Positions 25,156 to 34,553 of a DNA stretch of 64,000 nucleotides are shown here, in pieces. Each line of letters starts with the position of its first letter. Position 1 is the first letter of the stretch. A program made the translations under genes and the position numbers. Source of the stretch: Aestuariivita sp. (GTDB lineage: Bacteria; Pseudomonadota; Alphaproteobacteria; Rhodobacterales; Rhodobacteraceae); NCBI RefSeq assembly GCF_021404545.1, contig NZ_JAAWWD010000035.1, positions 62,001-126,000 on the forward strand, in the 5' to 3' direction. The notes under the pieces were generated by a model that was not told the origin of the DNA, searched no databases, and saw only the letters and a list, made by a program, of their open reading frames with translations.

Positions 25156-26163
25156 CTATCCGGCGGTATCGGCGTCATACGCCTCGATAATCGCCGCGAC
25201 AAGCGGATGTCTGACGACATCCTTGGCGGTGAAGTAACTGAAACTGATTCTGGGAACGGTCTTCAAAAGACGCTCTGCATCCGCAAGTCCCGACGGCACC
25301 CCGCGAGGCAGGTCGATCTGCGTCCGGTCCCCGGTAATGACCATGCGTGAACCCTCGCCGAGCCGGGTCAGAAACATCTTCATCTGCATCGTGGTGGCGT
25401 TCTGCGCTTCGTCAAGAACGACAAAGGCATTGGCAAGCGTACGACCCCGCATAAAGGCCAGCGGCGCAATTTCGATCCGCTTTTCCTCGATCAGTTTGGC
25501 CAACTGTTTGCTGGGCAGAAAATCGTTCAACGCATCGTAGAGCGGCTGCATGTATGGATCGACCTTGTCCTTCATATCCCCAGGTAGATATCCCAGCTTC
25601 TCTCCCGCCTCCACTGCCGGGCGTGACAGAATGATCCGGTCGACCGCCCCGTTGATGAACATGTTCACGCCGACCGCAACTGCCAGATAGGTCTTGCCTG
25701 TCCCCGCAGGCCCAATACCAAAGCCCAGCTCGTTCTCGAAGAGCGCGCGCACATAGGTCTTTTGTGCCTCGGTCCTGGGCTCCACCAGCTTCTTGCGGGT
25801 CTTGATCTCGACCTTGCCGCCCTGGAACATCTCAAGCTGGTCGCCGCCGCGCGGGCTCGTGGCTGTGCCCCCCATGCGTAGCTCGCGATCAATATCGCCT
25901 TGCTCGACCTCGCGGCCCTGCTCCAGCCGGGTATAGAGTGCGCCCAACACCTCTTCGGCCTGTTTTTGGGAGGTCGCATCGCCAAGAATGGCCAATTGGT
26001 TGCCCCGGCGCAGAATCTGCACCGTCAGTTTCTGCTCAAGATCGGCAAGATTGCGATCATACTCACCGCATAAATCGATCAACAGACGATTGTCAGGGAA
26101 CTCTATCAGCAGCTCAGGCGCTGCTTCGGATGTGTTGGACGGGGTCAGGGCACCAATGGCCAA
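25156..26163 (-). CDS. PhoH-family ATPase (PhoL/YbeZ type)
   Basis: A 335-residue cytoplasmic P-loop ATPase. Walker A is GPAGTGKTYLAVA and Walker B is FVVLDEAQN, with the TGDRTQIDLP motif that marks PhoH-like proteins. The N-terminal 100 residues are the usual KH-like extension. The start codon is TTG with AAGGAGA 6 bases upstream. YbeZ works with YbeY in rRNA processing, in line with the gene order. Confidence 0.92.
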   Translation of the reverse strand: MAIGALTPSNTSEAAPELLIEFPDNRLLIDLCGEYDRNLADLEQKLTVQILRRGNQLAILGDATSQKQAEEVLGALYTRLEQGREVEQGDIDRELRMGGTATSPRGGDQLEMFQGGKVEIKTRKKLVEPRTEAQKTYVRALFENELGFGIGPAGTGKTYLAVAVGVNMFINGAVDRIILSRPAVEAGEKLGYLPGDMKDKVDPYMQPLYDALNDFLPSKQLAKLIEEKRIEIAPLAFMRGRTLANAFVVLDEAQNATTMQMKMFLTRLGEGSRMVITGDRTQIDLPRGVPSGLADAERLLKTVPRISFSYFTAKDVVRHPLVAAIIEAYDADTAG

Positions 26164-26338
26164 TCTGCTCTCCTTGTCTGCTCAGATTCAAACGTGCCAA
26201 ACCCGGGTCTGCCACGCAAGCGATCCGCGTTGGATTTCACGGGACTGAAACAAAAATCCGCGGCACGTGACCACGGATCAACCAAAATGGCCGCCCGCGA
26301 AACGCGGACGGCCCGGTAAGCGTTCGGAAACGATCCGA

Positions 26339-26638
26339 TCAAATCGGATCGGGGAAGGCCGAGCCCCGCTTGAACGGTCCGGTTGCCACATTCGGCGGCG
26401 CGATGCCCGAACAGACTGGCTTCCCGAACTTGTCGAGCCGTTGCGACAGATACCCTTCGACACCATCGTCGATGATCCAATGATCGCACCCGTTGGGATC
26501 GACCCAGATGCCCGCTGTCAGTGTCGAAAGGTCCTTGCTGTCAAAGCCCCGGTCCACGGTCTTGTCGACCTTCTCTCCCAAGCATCCCGAGAGGGAGCCC
26601 GCGACCACCAGCAGAATGGCTGTTTTTGCGATATTCAT
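26339..26638 (-). CDS. Small lipoprotein carrying a WVDPxGCxHW module
   Basis: A 99-residue predicted lipoprotein: the signal peptide ends in the lipobox LSGC (Cys19). The mature part is almost entirely one module, WVDPNGCDHWIIDDGVEGY (residues 45-63) plus GKPVC. The same module occurs in the OmpA-like protein encoded 12 bases upstream in the same operon. No enzymatic motif is seen. It is likely exposed in the periplasm or anchored to the outer membrane. Confidence 0.75.
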   Translation of the reverse strand: MNIAKTAILLVVAGSLSGCLGEKVDKTVDRGFDSKDLSTLTAGIWVDPNGCDHWIIDDGVEGYLSQRLDKFGKPVCSGIAPPNVATGPFKRGSAFPDPI

Positions 26639-26650
26639 GGTGCCTACCCC

Positions 26651-27244
26651 TTACCGGATACAGATGATTTCGACGCGACGGTTCTTGGCCATGCCAGCGG
26701 CTGTGGCATTCGATGCCGCCGGCAACCGCTCCCCATAGCCGCGCACATCAGCGATCCGCGCTCCGGTCGAGGCGGCGACCCGGGCCACCGAATTGGCCCG
26801 GTTAAAGCTCAGCCGCATGTTATAGGCGTCCGAGGCCCGGCTGTCGGTGTGACCGGTGATGATGAAGGCGGTCGCCGTGGACTGTGAAAAGAACTCCCGC
26901 AGGCGCTGCTGACCGGAGTGGCTGATGCGAAAGCTGTCCGTGGCAAAGAACTGGTCCGAGTTCATCACGCCGCAGACATCGCCCCTGCGGCACACGGGAA
27001 TGCCTTGGCGGTTCACATGCGGGGTCATGTATCCCTCGACCCCGTCATCCATGACCCAGTGTTCACATCCGTCCGGATCAACCCAGATCGTCGGCACATA
27101 CCGGCTGCCGATCACCCTGTTTTCATTTGAAACGGTTTGCGCCTGACCCTGGATCGGCGTGACCAAGAGCGTCACTGCGGCAATGCTGGCAGCGGCCACG
27201 GCGCTCACGAGTGCTTTGAAGCGAAACTCACTCACCTGAAACAT
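26651..27244 (-). CDS. OmpA-family periplasmic protein with an N-terminal WVDPxGCxHW module
   Basis: A 197-residue exported protein. A signal/anchor helix spans about residues 10-35, then WVDPDGCEHWVMDDGVEGY (54-72) and GIPVCRRGDVC. From about residue 95 to the end is an OmpA/MotB-like peptidoglycan-binding domain with ITGHTDSRASDAYNMRLSFNRA (the TD and R residues that bind diaminopimelate) and NRRVEI. It probably ties the envelope to peptidoglycan. It is co-transcribed with the small lipoprotein sharing its module. Confidence 0.85.
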   Translation of the reverse strand: MFQVSEFRFKALVSAVAAASIAAVTLLVTPIQGQAQTVSNENRVIGSRYVPTIWVDPDGCEHWVMDDGVEGYMTPHVNRQGIPVCRRGDVCGVMNSDQFFATDSFRISHSGQQRLREFFSQSTATAFIITGHTDSRASDAYNMRLSFNRANSVARVAASTGARIADVRGYGERLPAASNATAAGMAKNRRVEIICIR

Positions 27245-27471
27245 CCTTCACTAATTTCCCCCGAAAGGGTGGGGACTCTCACAGGCAACACAGACGCAGC
27301 ATGTTTAAGAGGCCCCCACCTCTATTGATTTTACGTTAAAAAATATCTGGTTACATGTGAAGGAAAAAAGACAGGGCTTTGGAGCCAATAGACGGACAAT
27401 CCCCCGATTTCCGCGCCATTGTATGGTTTTACCCTCGGGACGACGCAAAAAGGTCCGTATTCTCCCATATC

Positions 27472-28797
27472 TTAGCCGATGAGGGCCCCTGCGAGGGAGT
27501 TCGCTTCGGACGAGATGATTCTCACCTTGGCCAAAGTGCCTGCATCGGCCGTGCAATCGGCCACATGGACCGCATGCAGGTGGTCGGACTTGCCAACCAT
27601 TTGCCCCGGCAATCGACCAGGACGCTCAAAAAGCACACCAACGGTCTTGTTCACCATCTTGTCCTGCGCCGCACGTTGCTGCGTGGTCAGCAAGGCCTGC
27701 AACCGGTGCAGACGGTCGGTTTTTTCCGCTTCCGGCACCTGATCGCGCTCGGCCGCAGGGGTGCCCGGACGGGTCGAGTATTTGAACGAATAAGCAGAGC
27801 CGTATTTCACCTCTGCCACCAGATCCATTGTGGACTGGAAATCGGCCGCGGTTTCTTCGGGAAAGCCCACGATGAAATCGCCCGAGATCAGGATATCAGG
27901 GCGGGCCGCACGGATCTTTTCAATCAACCGGACATAGCTTTCCGCGGTATGGGCGCGGTTCATTCGTTTGAGGATCCTGTCCGATCCGGCCTGCACCGGC
28001 AGATGCAGATACGGCATCAGCTTGGCGCAGGTGCCATGCGCTTCGATCAGATCATCGGTCATGTCGTTGGGATGCGAGGTGGTAAAGCGGATGCGCTCCA
28101 GCCCGTCGACCTTGTCGAGTTCCCAGATAAGCTGCGCCAGCGACCAATCGGCGCCATCGGGGCCCGCCCCGTGATAGGCATTTACGTTCTGGCCCAGCAA
28201 GGTGATCTCGCGCACGCCACGCTCGACCAGATCGCGGGCCTCGGTCACAACCCGCTCTACCGGGCGGGACACCTCGGCACCGCGCGTATAAGGCACCACG
28301 CAAAACGCACAGAATTTGTCGCACCCCTCCTGCACGGTCAGAAAGGCTGTCGGGCCGCGCTTGGCCTTGGGACGGGATCTGAGATGCTCGAACTTATCTT
28401 CTTGGGGGAAATCGGTATCGAGCGCCTTCTGCCCCGCACGCGTCCTCGCTTCCAGTTCTGGCAGCCGGTGATAGCTTTGCGGCCCCACCACAAGATCGAC
28501 CATCGGTTGGCGGCGCATGATCTCGGCCCCTTCGGCCTGGGCCACGCAGCCCGCTACCCCGATCTTGAGATCGGGTTTTTCGGCTTTGAGGCCCTTGAAG
28601 CGTCCCAGCTCGGAATACACCTTTTCGGCGGCCTTCTCGCGGATATGGCAGGTATTGAGCAGGATCATATCGGCATCCTCGGGCGAGGATGTCTGTTCAT
28701 ACCCCTGCCCGCCCAGCGCTTCGGCCATGCGTTCACTGTCATAGACATTCATCTGACAGCCATAGGTCTTGATAAACAGCTTCTTTGGCTCGGCCAT
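27472..28797 (-). CDS. miaB: tRNA-2-methylthio-N6-dimethylallyladenosine synthase
   Basis: A 441-residue radical-SAM methylthiotransferase acting on A37 of tRNAs. The N-terminal MTTase domain has cysteines in TYGCQMN, LNTCHIR and AGCVAQ. The radical-SAM cluster motif is [12 protein letters not shown] (CxxxCxxC). A TRAM domain closes the protein ([20 protein letters not shown]). Length and order are standard. It is divergent from the gene at 28935. Confidence 0.96.
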   Translation of the reverse strand: MAEPKKLFIKTYGCQMNVYDSERMAEALGGQGYEQTSSPEDADMILLNTCHIREKAAEKVYSELGRFKGLKAEKPDLKIGVAGCVAQAEGAEIMRRQPMVDLVVGPQSYHRLPELEARTRAGQKALDTDFPQEDKFEHLRSRPKAKRGPTAFLTVQEGCDKFCAFCVVPYTRGAEVSRPVERVVTEARDLVERGVREITLLGQNVNAYHGAGPDGADWSLAQLIWELDKVDGLERIRFTTSHPNDMTDDLIEAHGTCAKLMPYLHLPVQAGSDRILKRMNRAHTAESYVRLIEKIRAARPDILISGDFIVGFPEETAADFQSTMDLVAEVKYGSAYSFKYSTRPGTPAAERDQVPEAEKTDRLHRLQALLTTQQRAAQDKMVNKTVGVLFERPGRLPGQMVGKSDHLHAVHVADCTADAGTLAKVRIISSEANSLAGALIG

Positions 28798-28934
28798 GTT
28801 CCTACCAGTGGGTTAAGGGTGGTCGCGTCGGGGAATGGGCGGTTGTCTATCCGAACGTGCCGCGCCTTGCAATGCACGTGGAATTAACCGATTCTGGGCG
28901 ACACGCGGAAATCCTACGTGGAGGCGATGGCGCA

Positions 28935-29810
28935 ATGGTGGGCAAGACCTATCCGTCCCTATCCAGCTTTGTGAAAGAGGCGCCGCGCGCGCTGGCCAAG
29001 GGCCCTGTCGCCATCATTCTTGTCGAAGACGAGGTCGAGGTCGCCTCGACCCTGCGCCACCATCTCGACTGTGGCTTTGGCCCGGTGGTTGCGATCATGC
29101 CAGATGCGTTCCGCCTGCCTCTGGATGTGGCGGATAAGGTCATCCGCGTAAACCATATCGTGTCGCATCCGGATGCGGCGCGCGAGGCTATAAACCAGAT
29201 CATCGCGGCCGCGCCGGGCCTCTGGATGTATTATTGCTATAACGCGGAATACCTTTTCTATCCGTTTTGCGAGACGCGCACGATCGGCGAAATGCTTACC
29301 TTTCATACCGAAGAGCGGCGCGATGCCATGCTGACTTATGTGGTCGATCTTTATGCCGACGATCTTGCCGACGTGCCGGGCGCCGTCTCGCTTGAGCGCG
29401 CGCATATGGACCGCACCGGTTACTATGCACTTGCCCGGCGCGACCCGGTCACGACCCACCCCAAGGAGCGCCAGCTGGACTTTTTCGGTGGGCTGCGCTG
29501 GCGCTATGAAGAGCATATCCCCGAGCGCAGCCGCAAGATCGACCGCATCGCACTCTTTCGCGCAAAACCGGGGCTTGAGCTGCGGGAGGATCACACCTTC
29601 TCGGATGAAGAATACAACACCTATGCCTGCCCCTGGCACAACAACCTCACAGCGGCGATCTGCTCTTTCCGGACGGCCAAAGCGCTCAAGCGCAACCCGG
29701 GCTCAGCGTCTGAGATCAGGACGTTCAAATGGCACAATTCCACGCCGTTCGAGTGGCATTCCCGGCAGCTCCTCGATCTGGGGTTGATGGAGCCGGGGCA
29801 ATGGTTCTGA
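28935..29810 (+). CDS. Conserved hypothetical protein, possibly a glycosyltransferase-2-like enzyme
   Basis: About 291 residues with no signal peptide. The N-terminal half reads like a nucleotide-sugar-binding fold (VAIILVEDEVEVASTLRHHL, then GFGPVVAIMPD). The middle has WMYYCYNAEYLFYPF and FHTEERRDAMLTYVVDLYA, and the end has SEIRTFKWHNSTPFEWHSRQ. The pattern recalls the glycosyltransferase family 2-like proteins common in Rhodobacteraceae, but no decisive motif is visible. ATG 28935 is chosen for GGAGG 10 bases upstream; ATG 28872 is an alternative, and the frame is open into the miaB start. Function not assigned. Confidence 0.55.
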   Translation: MVGKTYPSLSSFVKEAPRALAKGPVAIILVEDEVEVASTLRHHLDCGFGPVVAIMPDAFRLPLDVADKVIRVNHIVSHPDAAREAINQIIAAAPGLWMYYCYNAEYLFYPFCETRTIGEMLTFHTEERRDAMLTYVVDLYADDLADVPGAVSLERAHMDRTGYYALARRDPVTTHPKERQLDFFGGLRWRYEEHIPERSRKIDRIALFRAKPGLELREDHTFSDEEYNTYACPWHNNLTAAICSFRTAKALKRNPGSASEIRTFKWHNSTPFEWHSRQLLDLGLMEPGQWF

Positions 29811-30050
29811 CCGATCCTGCCACAATTCACTGACCCTTCGGAATTGCGTCTCTGAGGTCGCCCCAGGTCAGGTGGCGTCTTTCCAGTCCGTGATATCGAC
29901 AAGCGCCGGTCGCATCGGGCGGTCACATGATGCCGGACGCTTTATGTATATGGATCCTGTGCGGCGCGGACGCTCGACTTGATCACAGGGCAAGGATTCA
30001 CCACCTCCTTAACCCGATCTTGACGTATTTGGCCCACAGGTTGAGATGCC
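29811..30050. other. Intergenic stretch without recognisable gene
   Basis: Together with 30354-30533 this makes a 720-base region broken only by one weak reading frame (30051-30353). I see no RNA gene, terminator with a clear T-run, or repeat here. The word CTTAACCCGATC near 30009 contains a TTAACC half-site of the CtrA type, which alone means little. Confidence 0.5.
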
Positions 30051-30353
30051 ATGTCCGAGACTGCCAGATCAGGATGTACCGATCACCGAACACGCTGCCT
30101 TCGCAGGGCGATGATTGCGCGCGCAGGCGTGCGGTCGCTCGGTATCGCTCTGGCGGGGTTGGTGGGTATTGCACTGGTTGCTGAAACGGGATTTGTCACC
30201 GCACTGCGCAGCGGAATGTCGTCCACGCTGTCTGACCGCGCGGGAAAGACGCGAACGGTGGTGGCCGGGACCGCACCGTTCGCCTCTGCGGTGCCGATAG
30301 AGCAAACGATCCTTGACGCCGCGCCAAGCACCGTGGCCTTTGCCGAGCGTTAG
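30051..30353 (+). CDS. Possible small single-helix membrane protein
   Basis: An open frame of 100 codons, or 80 from ATG 30111. It encodes one hydrophobic helix (SLGIALAGLVGIALVAETGFV) followed by a short Ala/Thr-rich soluble part. There is no strong ribosome-binding site and no recognised family. It is listed because it fills part of an otherwise empty 720-base gap and has a plausible membrane segment; it may not be a gene. Confidence 0.3.
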   Translation: MSETARSGCTDHRTRCLRRAMIARAGVRSLGIALAGLVGIALVAETGFVTALRSGMSSTLSDRAGKTRTVVAGTAPFASAVPIEQTILDAAPSTVAFAER

Positions 30354-30533
30354 GGGCGATCTTCGACCCTTGCGCGCAGGCCCGTCCCGCTTGCTCCGCA
30401 ATAACAGTCGTCGTGGACAGGCTCAGGCCGTGCGCTCAGCCATCTGGCCGGGCCATTCCAAGAGGCCGCTCAGGCCCCGGTCTGGTGCAAACCCGATCCG
30501 AAGCGCAAGCCGCCACAGCGTCGCCAAGAGAGG

Positions 30534-30962
30534 TCATTTGATCGACACCAGCTCTATCGCGAATGTCAGGTCTTTGCCGGCCAGCGGATGATTGGCATCC
30601 AGCGTCACTTCGGTCTCGTTGAGGTCGACCACCATCACCGGCACCGCCTGGCCATCGGGGGTCTGCATCTGCAATTGCGTGCCCAGCTCCAGCGGGATCT
30701 CTGCCGGGATGTCGGCCCGGGGAACCGCTTGACGCATCGCCGGGTTGATCGGACCGTAGGCATCGGCGCAATCAATCTCCACTGTCTTGGTGTCCCCCGT
30801 CACCATTCCGGGAATGGCTTGATCCAGACCGGGGATAATCTGACCGCTGCCGACCTGGAATTCCAGCGGGTCGCGCCCCTCCGAGCTGTCAAAGACGGTG
30901 CCGTCTTGCAGGGTTCCGGTATAGTGAAGGCGCACGGTGTCGCCGGTCTTGACCTCGGTCAT
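30534..30962 (-). CDS. FKBP-type peptidyl-prolyl cis-trans isomerase, SlyD-like
   Basis: A 142-residue FKBP. VRLHYTGTLQDGTVFDSSEG and PLEFQVGSGQIIPGLDQAIPGM are the FKBP core. The insert-in-flap region (about residues 70-120) is as in SlyD, but the metal-binding His-rich tail of E. coli SlyD is absent. ATG 30962 matches the family start; the frame is open upstream to 31160 with no support. It folds proline-limited proteins in the cytoplasm. Confidence 0.9.
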   Translation of the reverse strand: MTEVKTGDTVRLHYTGTLQDGTVFDSSEGRDPLEFQVGSGQIIPGLDQAIPGMVTGDTKTVEIDCADAYGPINPAMRQAVPRADIPAEIPLELGTQLQMQTPDGQAVPVMVVDLNETEVTLDANHPLAGKDLTFAIELVSIK

Positions 30963-31146
30963 TAAGAAATCCGTTCGTATGATAAGGGGAAAGGAATGAG
31001 GCCGCGCCGCGCGCGGGTGCTCTGGTTCGCGAGATAACCTAGCGGGTTGGGCGCGAATGTAAACTGATCCCGCCTCTCTGCGCCCCTTTCGCACATCCGC
31101 GCCCTGTGCCAGATTGCAGCACAGACCATGACCAGCGGGGACCCAT

Positions 31147-31833
31147 ATGGCCATCACCACCTGCGTATTCGACGCCTATGGCACCCTTTTCGATGTGACC
31201 GCCGCCGCCCGGCAGGCCGCAAAGGAGCCTGACTTTCCCGCCCTGGCCGATCGCTGGGCCGATCTGGCGAACCACTGGCGGCTGAAACAGGTGCAATACA
31301 CCTGGCTGCGCGCCGTGGCCGACGCGCATACCGATTTCTGGGAGGTCACGCAGAATGGTCTCGACTGGGCGCTGGAGGCAACCGGCCTCGAAGGCGATGC
31401 CACGCTGCGCAAACGGCTCTTGGCGCTGTATTGGGAATTGCAGGCCTATCCAGAAGTTCCTGCGATGCTGCGCACCCTCAAGGCGGCAGGCAAACAGACC
31501 GCGATCCTCTCCAACGGCTCACCCGATATGCTGAACGGGGCGGTGCAATCGGCCGGGATCGGCGATGTGCTGGACGATGTGCTCTCGGTCGAGAGTGTGG
31601 GCATCTTCAAACCCGATGCGCGTGTCTATGATATGGTTGGCCAACGCTTTGACTGTGCAAAGGACGAGGTGCTGTTCGTTTCCTCCAATGGCTGGGACGC
31701 GGCGGCTGCCACGGGCTATGGGTTTGTCACGGCCTGGGTGAACCGCGCGGGCGAGCCGATGGACCGCCTGCCCTGGACGCCGCTGACCGTACTGGCCGAT
31801 TTGACCGATATCCCCCAAGTTGCAGGTGCCTGA
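31147..31833 (+). CDS. Haloacid dehalogenase type II (HAD superfamily)
   Basis: A 228-residue HAD hydrolase of the L-2-haloacid dehalogenase group. The nucleophile is Asp9 in VFDAYGTLFD. Motif II is ILSNGSPDML, the Lys motif is in VGIFKPDARVYDM, and SSNGWDAAAATGYGF is typical of type II dehalogenases. Its TGA overlaps the ATG of the next gene (TGATG). First gene of a three-gene run with an alpha/beta hydrolase and a dehydratase. Real substrate unknown. Confidence 0.88.
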   Translation: MAITTCVFDAYGTLFDVTAAARQAAKEPDFPALADRWADLANHWRLKQVQYTWLRAVADAHTDFWEVTQNGLDWALEATGLEGDATLRKRLLALYWELQAYPEVPAMLRTLKAAGKQTAILSNGSPDMLNGAVQSAGIGDVLDDVLSVESVGIFKPDARVYDMVGQRFDCAKDEVLFVSSNGWDAAAATGYGFVTAWVNRAGEPMDRLPWTPLTVLADLTDIPQVAGA

Positions 31834-32657
31834 TGCCCCGATTTACCGCCCCTGACGGGCTGAGCCTGCATTACACCGATGATGGCGCGGGCCTGCCGGT
31901 CCTTTGCCTTTCGGGGTTGACCCGCAACACCCGCGATTTCGATTACGTGACACCGCATCTGGACGACTGTCGCCTGATCAAATTCGATTATCGCGGACGC
32001 GGCCAATCGGACTGGGCCGAGGATGCCATGACCTATACGGTCCCGGTCGAAATAGGCGATGTTCTGGCCCTGCTGGATCATCTGAGGCTGGAAAAGGTCG
32101 CCATTCTGGGCACCTCGCGCGGTGGGCTGGTGGCGTTGGGACTGGCCGCGGCGGCGCCGGAGCGCATTCTGGGCGTCGCCTTCAACGATATCGGACCGGT
32201 GATCGAGCCTGCGGGCCTCGACGTTATCGCAGTGTATCTGGGCCGCAATCCGGCCTGGAAGACACATGCGGAGGCCGCAGTGGAACTGCCCAAAGCAATG
32301 ACCGGGTTCTGTAACGTGCCCGCGTCGCGATGGCTGGAGGAGATGCGGAAGCTCTACACCGAAACACCCGAGGGGCTGACCATCACCTATGACCCGCGCC
32401 TGCGCGACGCGGTACTGGCGGCAGGCGCCCAGCCCGCACCCGACCTCTGGCCACTTTTCGAGGCATTGACGGGCAAGCCATTGGCCGTGATCCGGGGCGC
32501 CAATTCCGACCTCCTGAGTGCCCAGACAGTCGCCGAGATGAAACGCCGAGCGCCCGGCCTGATCGTCGCAGAGGTGCCGGACCGCGCGCATATCCCTTAC
32601 CTGGATGAGCCCGAGGCCGTTGCCGCCCTGCGCATATGGGTGGAGCAAATGGTATGA
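31833..32657 (+). CDS. Alpha/beta hydrolase
   Basis: A 274-residue alpha/beta-fold hydrolase. The nucleophile elbow is GTSRGGL and the oxyanion-side segment is LCLSGLTRNTRDF. An FDYRGRGQSDWA loop and the catalytic histidine in PDRAHIPYLDEPE complete the picture. It is translationally coupled on both sides: TGATG with the dehalogenase and ATGA with the dehydratase. Substrate not inferable. Confidence 0.87.
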   Translation: MPRFTAPDGLSLHYTDDGAGLPVLCLSGLTRNTRDFDYVTPHLDDCRLIKFDYRGRGQSDWAEDAMTYTVPVEIGDVLALLDHLRLEKVAILGTSRGGLVALGLAAAAPERILGVAFNDIGPVIEPAGLDVIAVYLGRNPAWKTHAEAAVELPKAMTGFCNVPASRWLEEMRKLYTETPEGLTITYDPRLRDAVLAAGAQPAPDLWPLFEALTGKPLAVIRGANSDLLSAQTVAEMKRRAPGLIVAEVPDRAHIPYLDEPEAVAALRIWVEQMV

Positions 32658-33634
32658 ATATCGAGATGATCGAGGCAGCGGCCGACCGATTGACAGGCCA
32701 CGCGCGGCGCACACCGCTGCTCAGCTCTGCGTTCCTTGACGATCTTGCCGGACGCCGGGTCTGGGTTAAACCGGAATGCCTGCAGCACACCGGCAGCTTT
32801 AAGTTCCGGGGCGGTTGGTCTGCCCTTTCGGCACTGACGCCAGAGGTGCGTGCGCGCGGCGTGATCGCGTTTTCCAGCGGCAATCACGCACAAGGTGTCG
32901 CGTTGGCGGCGCGGCGTCACGGGGTGTCGGCGGTGATCATTATGCCATCGGACGCACCCAGGATGAAGATCGACAACACCCGCGCCCTGGGAGCGGAAGT
33001 CGTTCTGTACGACCGCACCCGCGAGGATCGCGATGCCATTGGCCAAACCCTGGCCGAAGAGCGGGAGCTGACCCTTATCAAACCGTTCGACGAACCGCAG
33101 GTGATTGCCGGTCAAGGCACCACGGGGCTGGAGATTGCCGAGCAGGCCGCCGAGATGGGGGTCAGCCGCGCGGATGTTCTGGTTTGTTGCGGCGGTGGTG
33201 GTCTGACCTCCGGCATCGCGCTTGCGCTCGAGGCCAAAGCGCCCGAAATGCGCGTCCGCCCAGTGGAGCCAGAGGGGTTTGACGACGTCGCCCGCTCCCT
33301 CGTGTCCGGCCGGATCGAGCGCAACGCCACGACATCGGGCAATATCTGCGACGCGATCCTGACGCCGCACCCGGGCGAGATCACCTTTCCGATTATGCAG
33401 AGGCTCTGCGGACCCGGATTGGTCGTGACGCAGGACGAGGCATTGCGCGCCATGACGGCGGCATTCGAAAGACTCAAAGTGGTCGCCGAACCCGGCGGGG
33501 CTGTGGCTCTGGCAGCGGCCCTTTATCATCGTGACCGGATCGAGGGCGACGATGTGATCGTCACCATCTCGGGCGGGAACGTGGATGCAGCTCTGTTCAG
33601 CACGGCGCTGACCCGGTTCGGAGGACAGACCTGA
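32654..33634 (+). CDS. Threonine/serine dehydratase (PLP fold type II)
   Basis: A 326-residue PLP enzyme that deaminates serine/threonine or a related hydroxy-amino acid. The Schiff-base lysine is Lys50 in TGSFKFRG. SSGNHAQGVA binds the substrate carboxylate and CCGGGGLTSG holds the PLP phosphate. No C-terminal ACT domain, so it is of the catabolic or EutB-like kind rather than biosynthetic IlvA. ATG 32654 overlaps the preceding stop. Confidence 0.87.
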   Translation: MNIEMIEAAADRLTGHARRTPLLSSAFLDDLAGRRVWVKPECLQHTGSFKFRGGWSALSALTPEVRARGVIAFSSGNHAQGVALAARRHGVSAVIIMPSDAPRMKIDNTRALGAEVVLYDRTREDRDAIGQTLAEERELTLIKPFDEPQVIAGQGTTGLEIAEQAAEMGVSRADVLVCCGGGGLTSGIALALEAKAPEMRVRPVEPEGFDDVARSLVSGRIERNATTSGNICDAILTPHPGEITFPIMQRLCGPGLVVTQDEALRAMTAAFERLKVVAEPGGAVALAAALYHRDRIEGDDVIVTISGGNVDAALFSTALTRFGGQT

Positions 33635-33761
33635 CCCCGCCAGACCCAGGCAGACAGTGCGCCACATCGCAGATATCATGCCCCCTGCTCAGCCAGCGCG
33701 GCAGCACACACCCCGGATCGGTCCAATCGGTTCGGAACACAAAGAGACCAAAGGAGCCCCC

Positions 33762-34550
33762 ATGCAGATTGCCGATCTTGGAGATGTCCAGCTTCACTAC
33801 CGCATTGACGGGCCCGAGGATGGCGCGCCTGTCGTCTTTGCCAATTCCCTTGGCACCGATCTGCGTCTTTGGGATCCGATCCTGCCCTATCTGCCCGATG
33901 GTTTGCGCCTGATCCGTTACGACAAGCGGGGGCATGGCCTCTCTTCCTGCCCGCCCGCGCCATATGCGATGGGCACGCTGGTGTCGGATGCCGAACGGCT
34001 GCTTGATCTGCTCAAGGTGCGCGACTGCGCGTTTGTGGGCCTCTCCATCGGGGGAATGATCGCGCAAGGTTTGGCGGTCAAACGGCTCGATCTGGTGCGT
34101 GCGCTGGTGCTGTCGAACACCGCCGCCAAGATCGGCACCAAGGACATGTGGGCCGACCGGATTGCCGCCGTGGAGGCGGGCGGGGTCGCCGCACTGGCCG
34201 ATCCGGTGATGGAGCGGTGGTTCTCCCGCGCCTTCCGCGCCACGCCGGAGCTGATCTTGTGGCGCAATATGCTGGTTCGGCAGCCGGACGCTGGGTATGC
34301 GGGCTGTTCGGCGGCGATCTCAGGCACGGATTTCTACACGCCCACCAGCGGCCTGCGCCTGCCCACCTTAGGCATCGCGGGCAGCGAGGACGGCTCGACA
34401 CCGCCCGATCTGGTGCGCGAAACGACTGAGCTAATCCCCGGCGCGCAATTCCACCTGATCCGCGGTGCGGGCCATCTGCCTTGCGTGGAAAAACCGCAGG
34501 ACTATGCGCAGGTGCTGACCCGCTTTTTGCGCGATGTGGGACATCTCTGA
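33762..34550 (+). CDS. pcaD: 3-oxoadipate enol-lactonase
   Basis: A 262-residue alpha/beta hydrolase of the protocatechuate branch, opening 3-oxoadipate enol-lactone. Nucleophile Ser in VGLSIGGMIAQG, ANSLGTDLRLWDPILPYLPD near the start (a PcaD hallmark), YDKRGHGLSS, and the late catalytic histidine in RGAGHLPCVEKP. ATG 33762 has AAGGAG 6 bases upstream. Its neighbour pcaB, three bases downstream, supports the pathway assignment over a generic hydrolase. Confidence 0.88.
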   Translation: MQIADLGDVQLHYRIDGPEDGAPVVFANSLGTDLRLWDPILPYLPDGLRLIRYDKRGHGLSSCPPAPYAMGTLVSDAERLLDLLKVRDCAFVGLSIGGMIAQGLAVKRLDLVRALVLSNTAAKIGTKDMWADRIAAVEAGGVAALADPVMERWFSRAFRATPELILWRNMLVRQPDAGYAGCSAAISGTDFYTPTSGLRLPTLGIAGSEDGSTPPDLVRETTELIPGAQFHLIRGAGHLPCVEKPQDYAQVLTRFLRDVGHL

Positions 34551-34553
34551 GCC

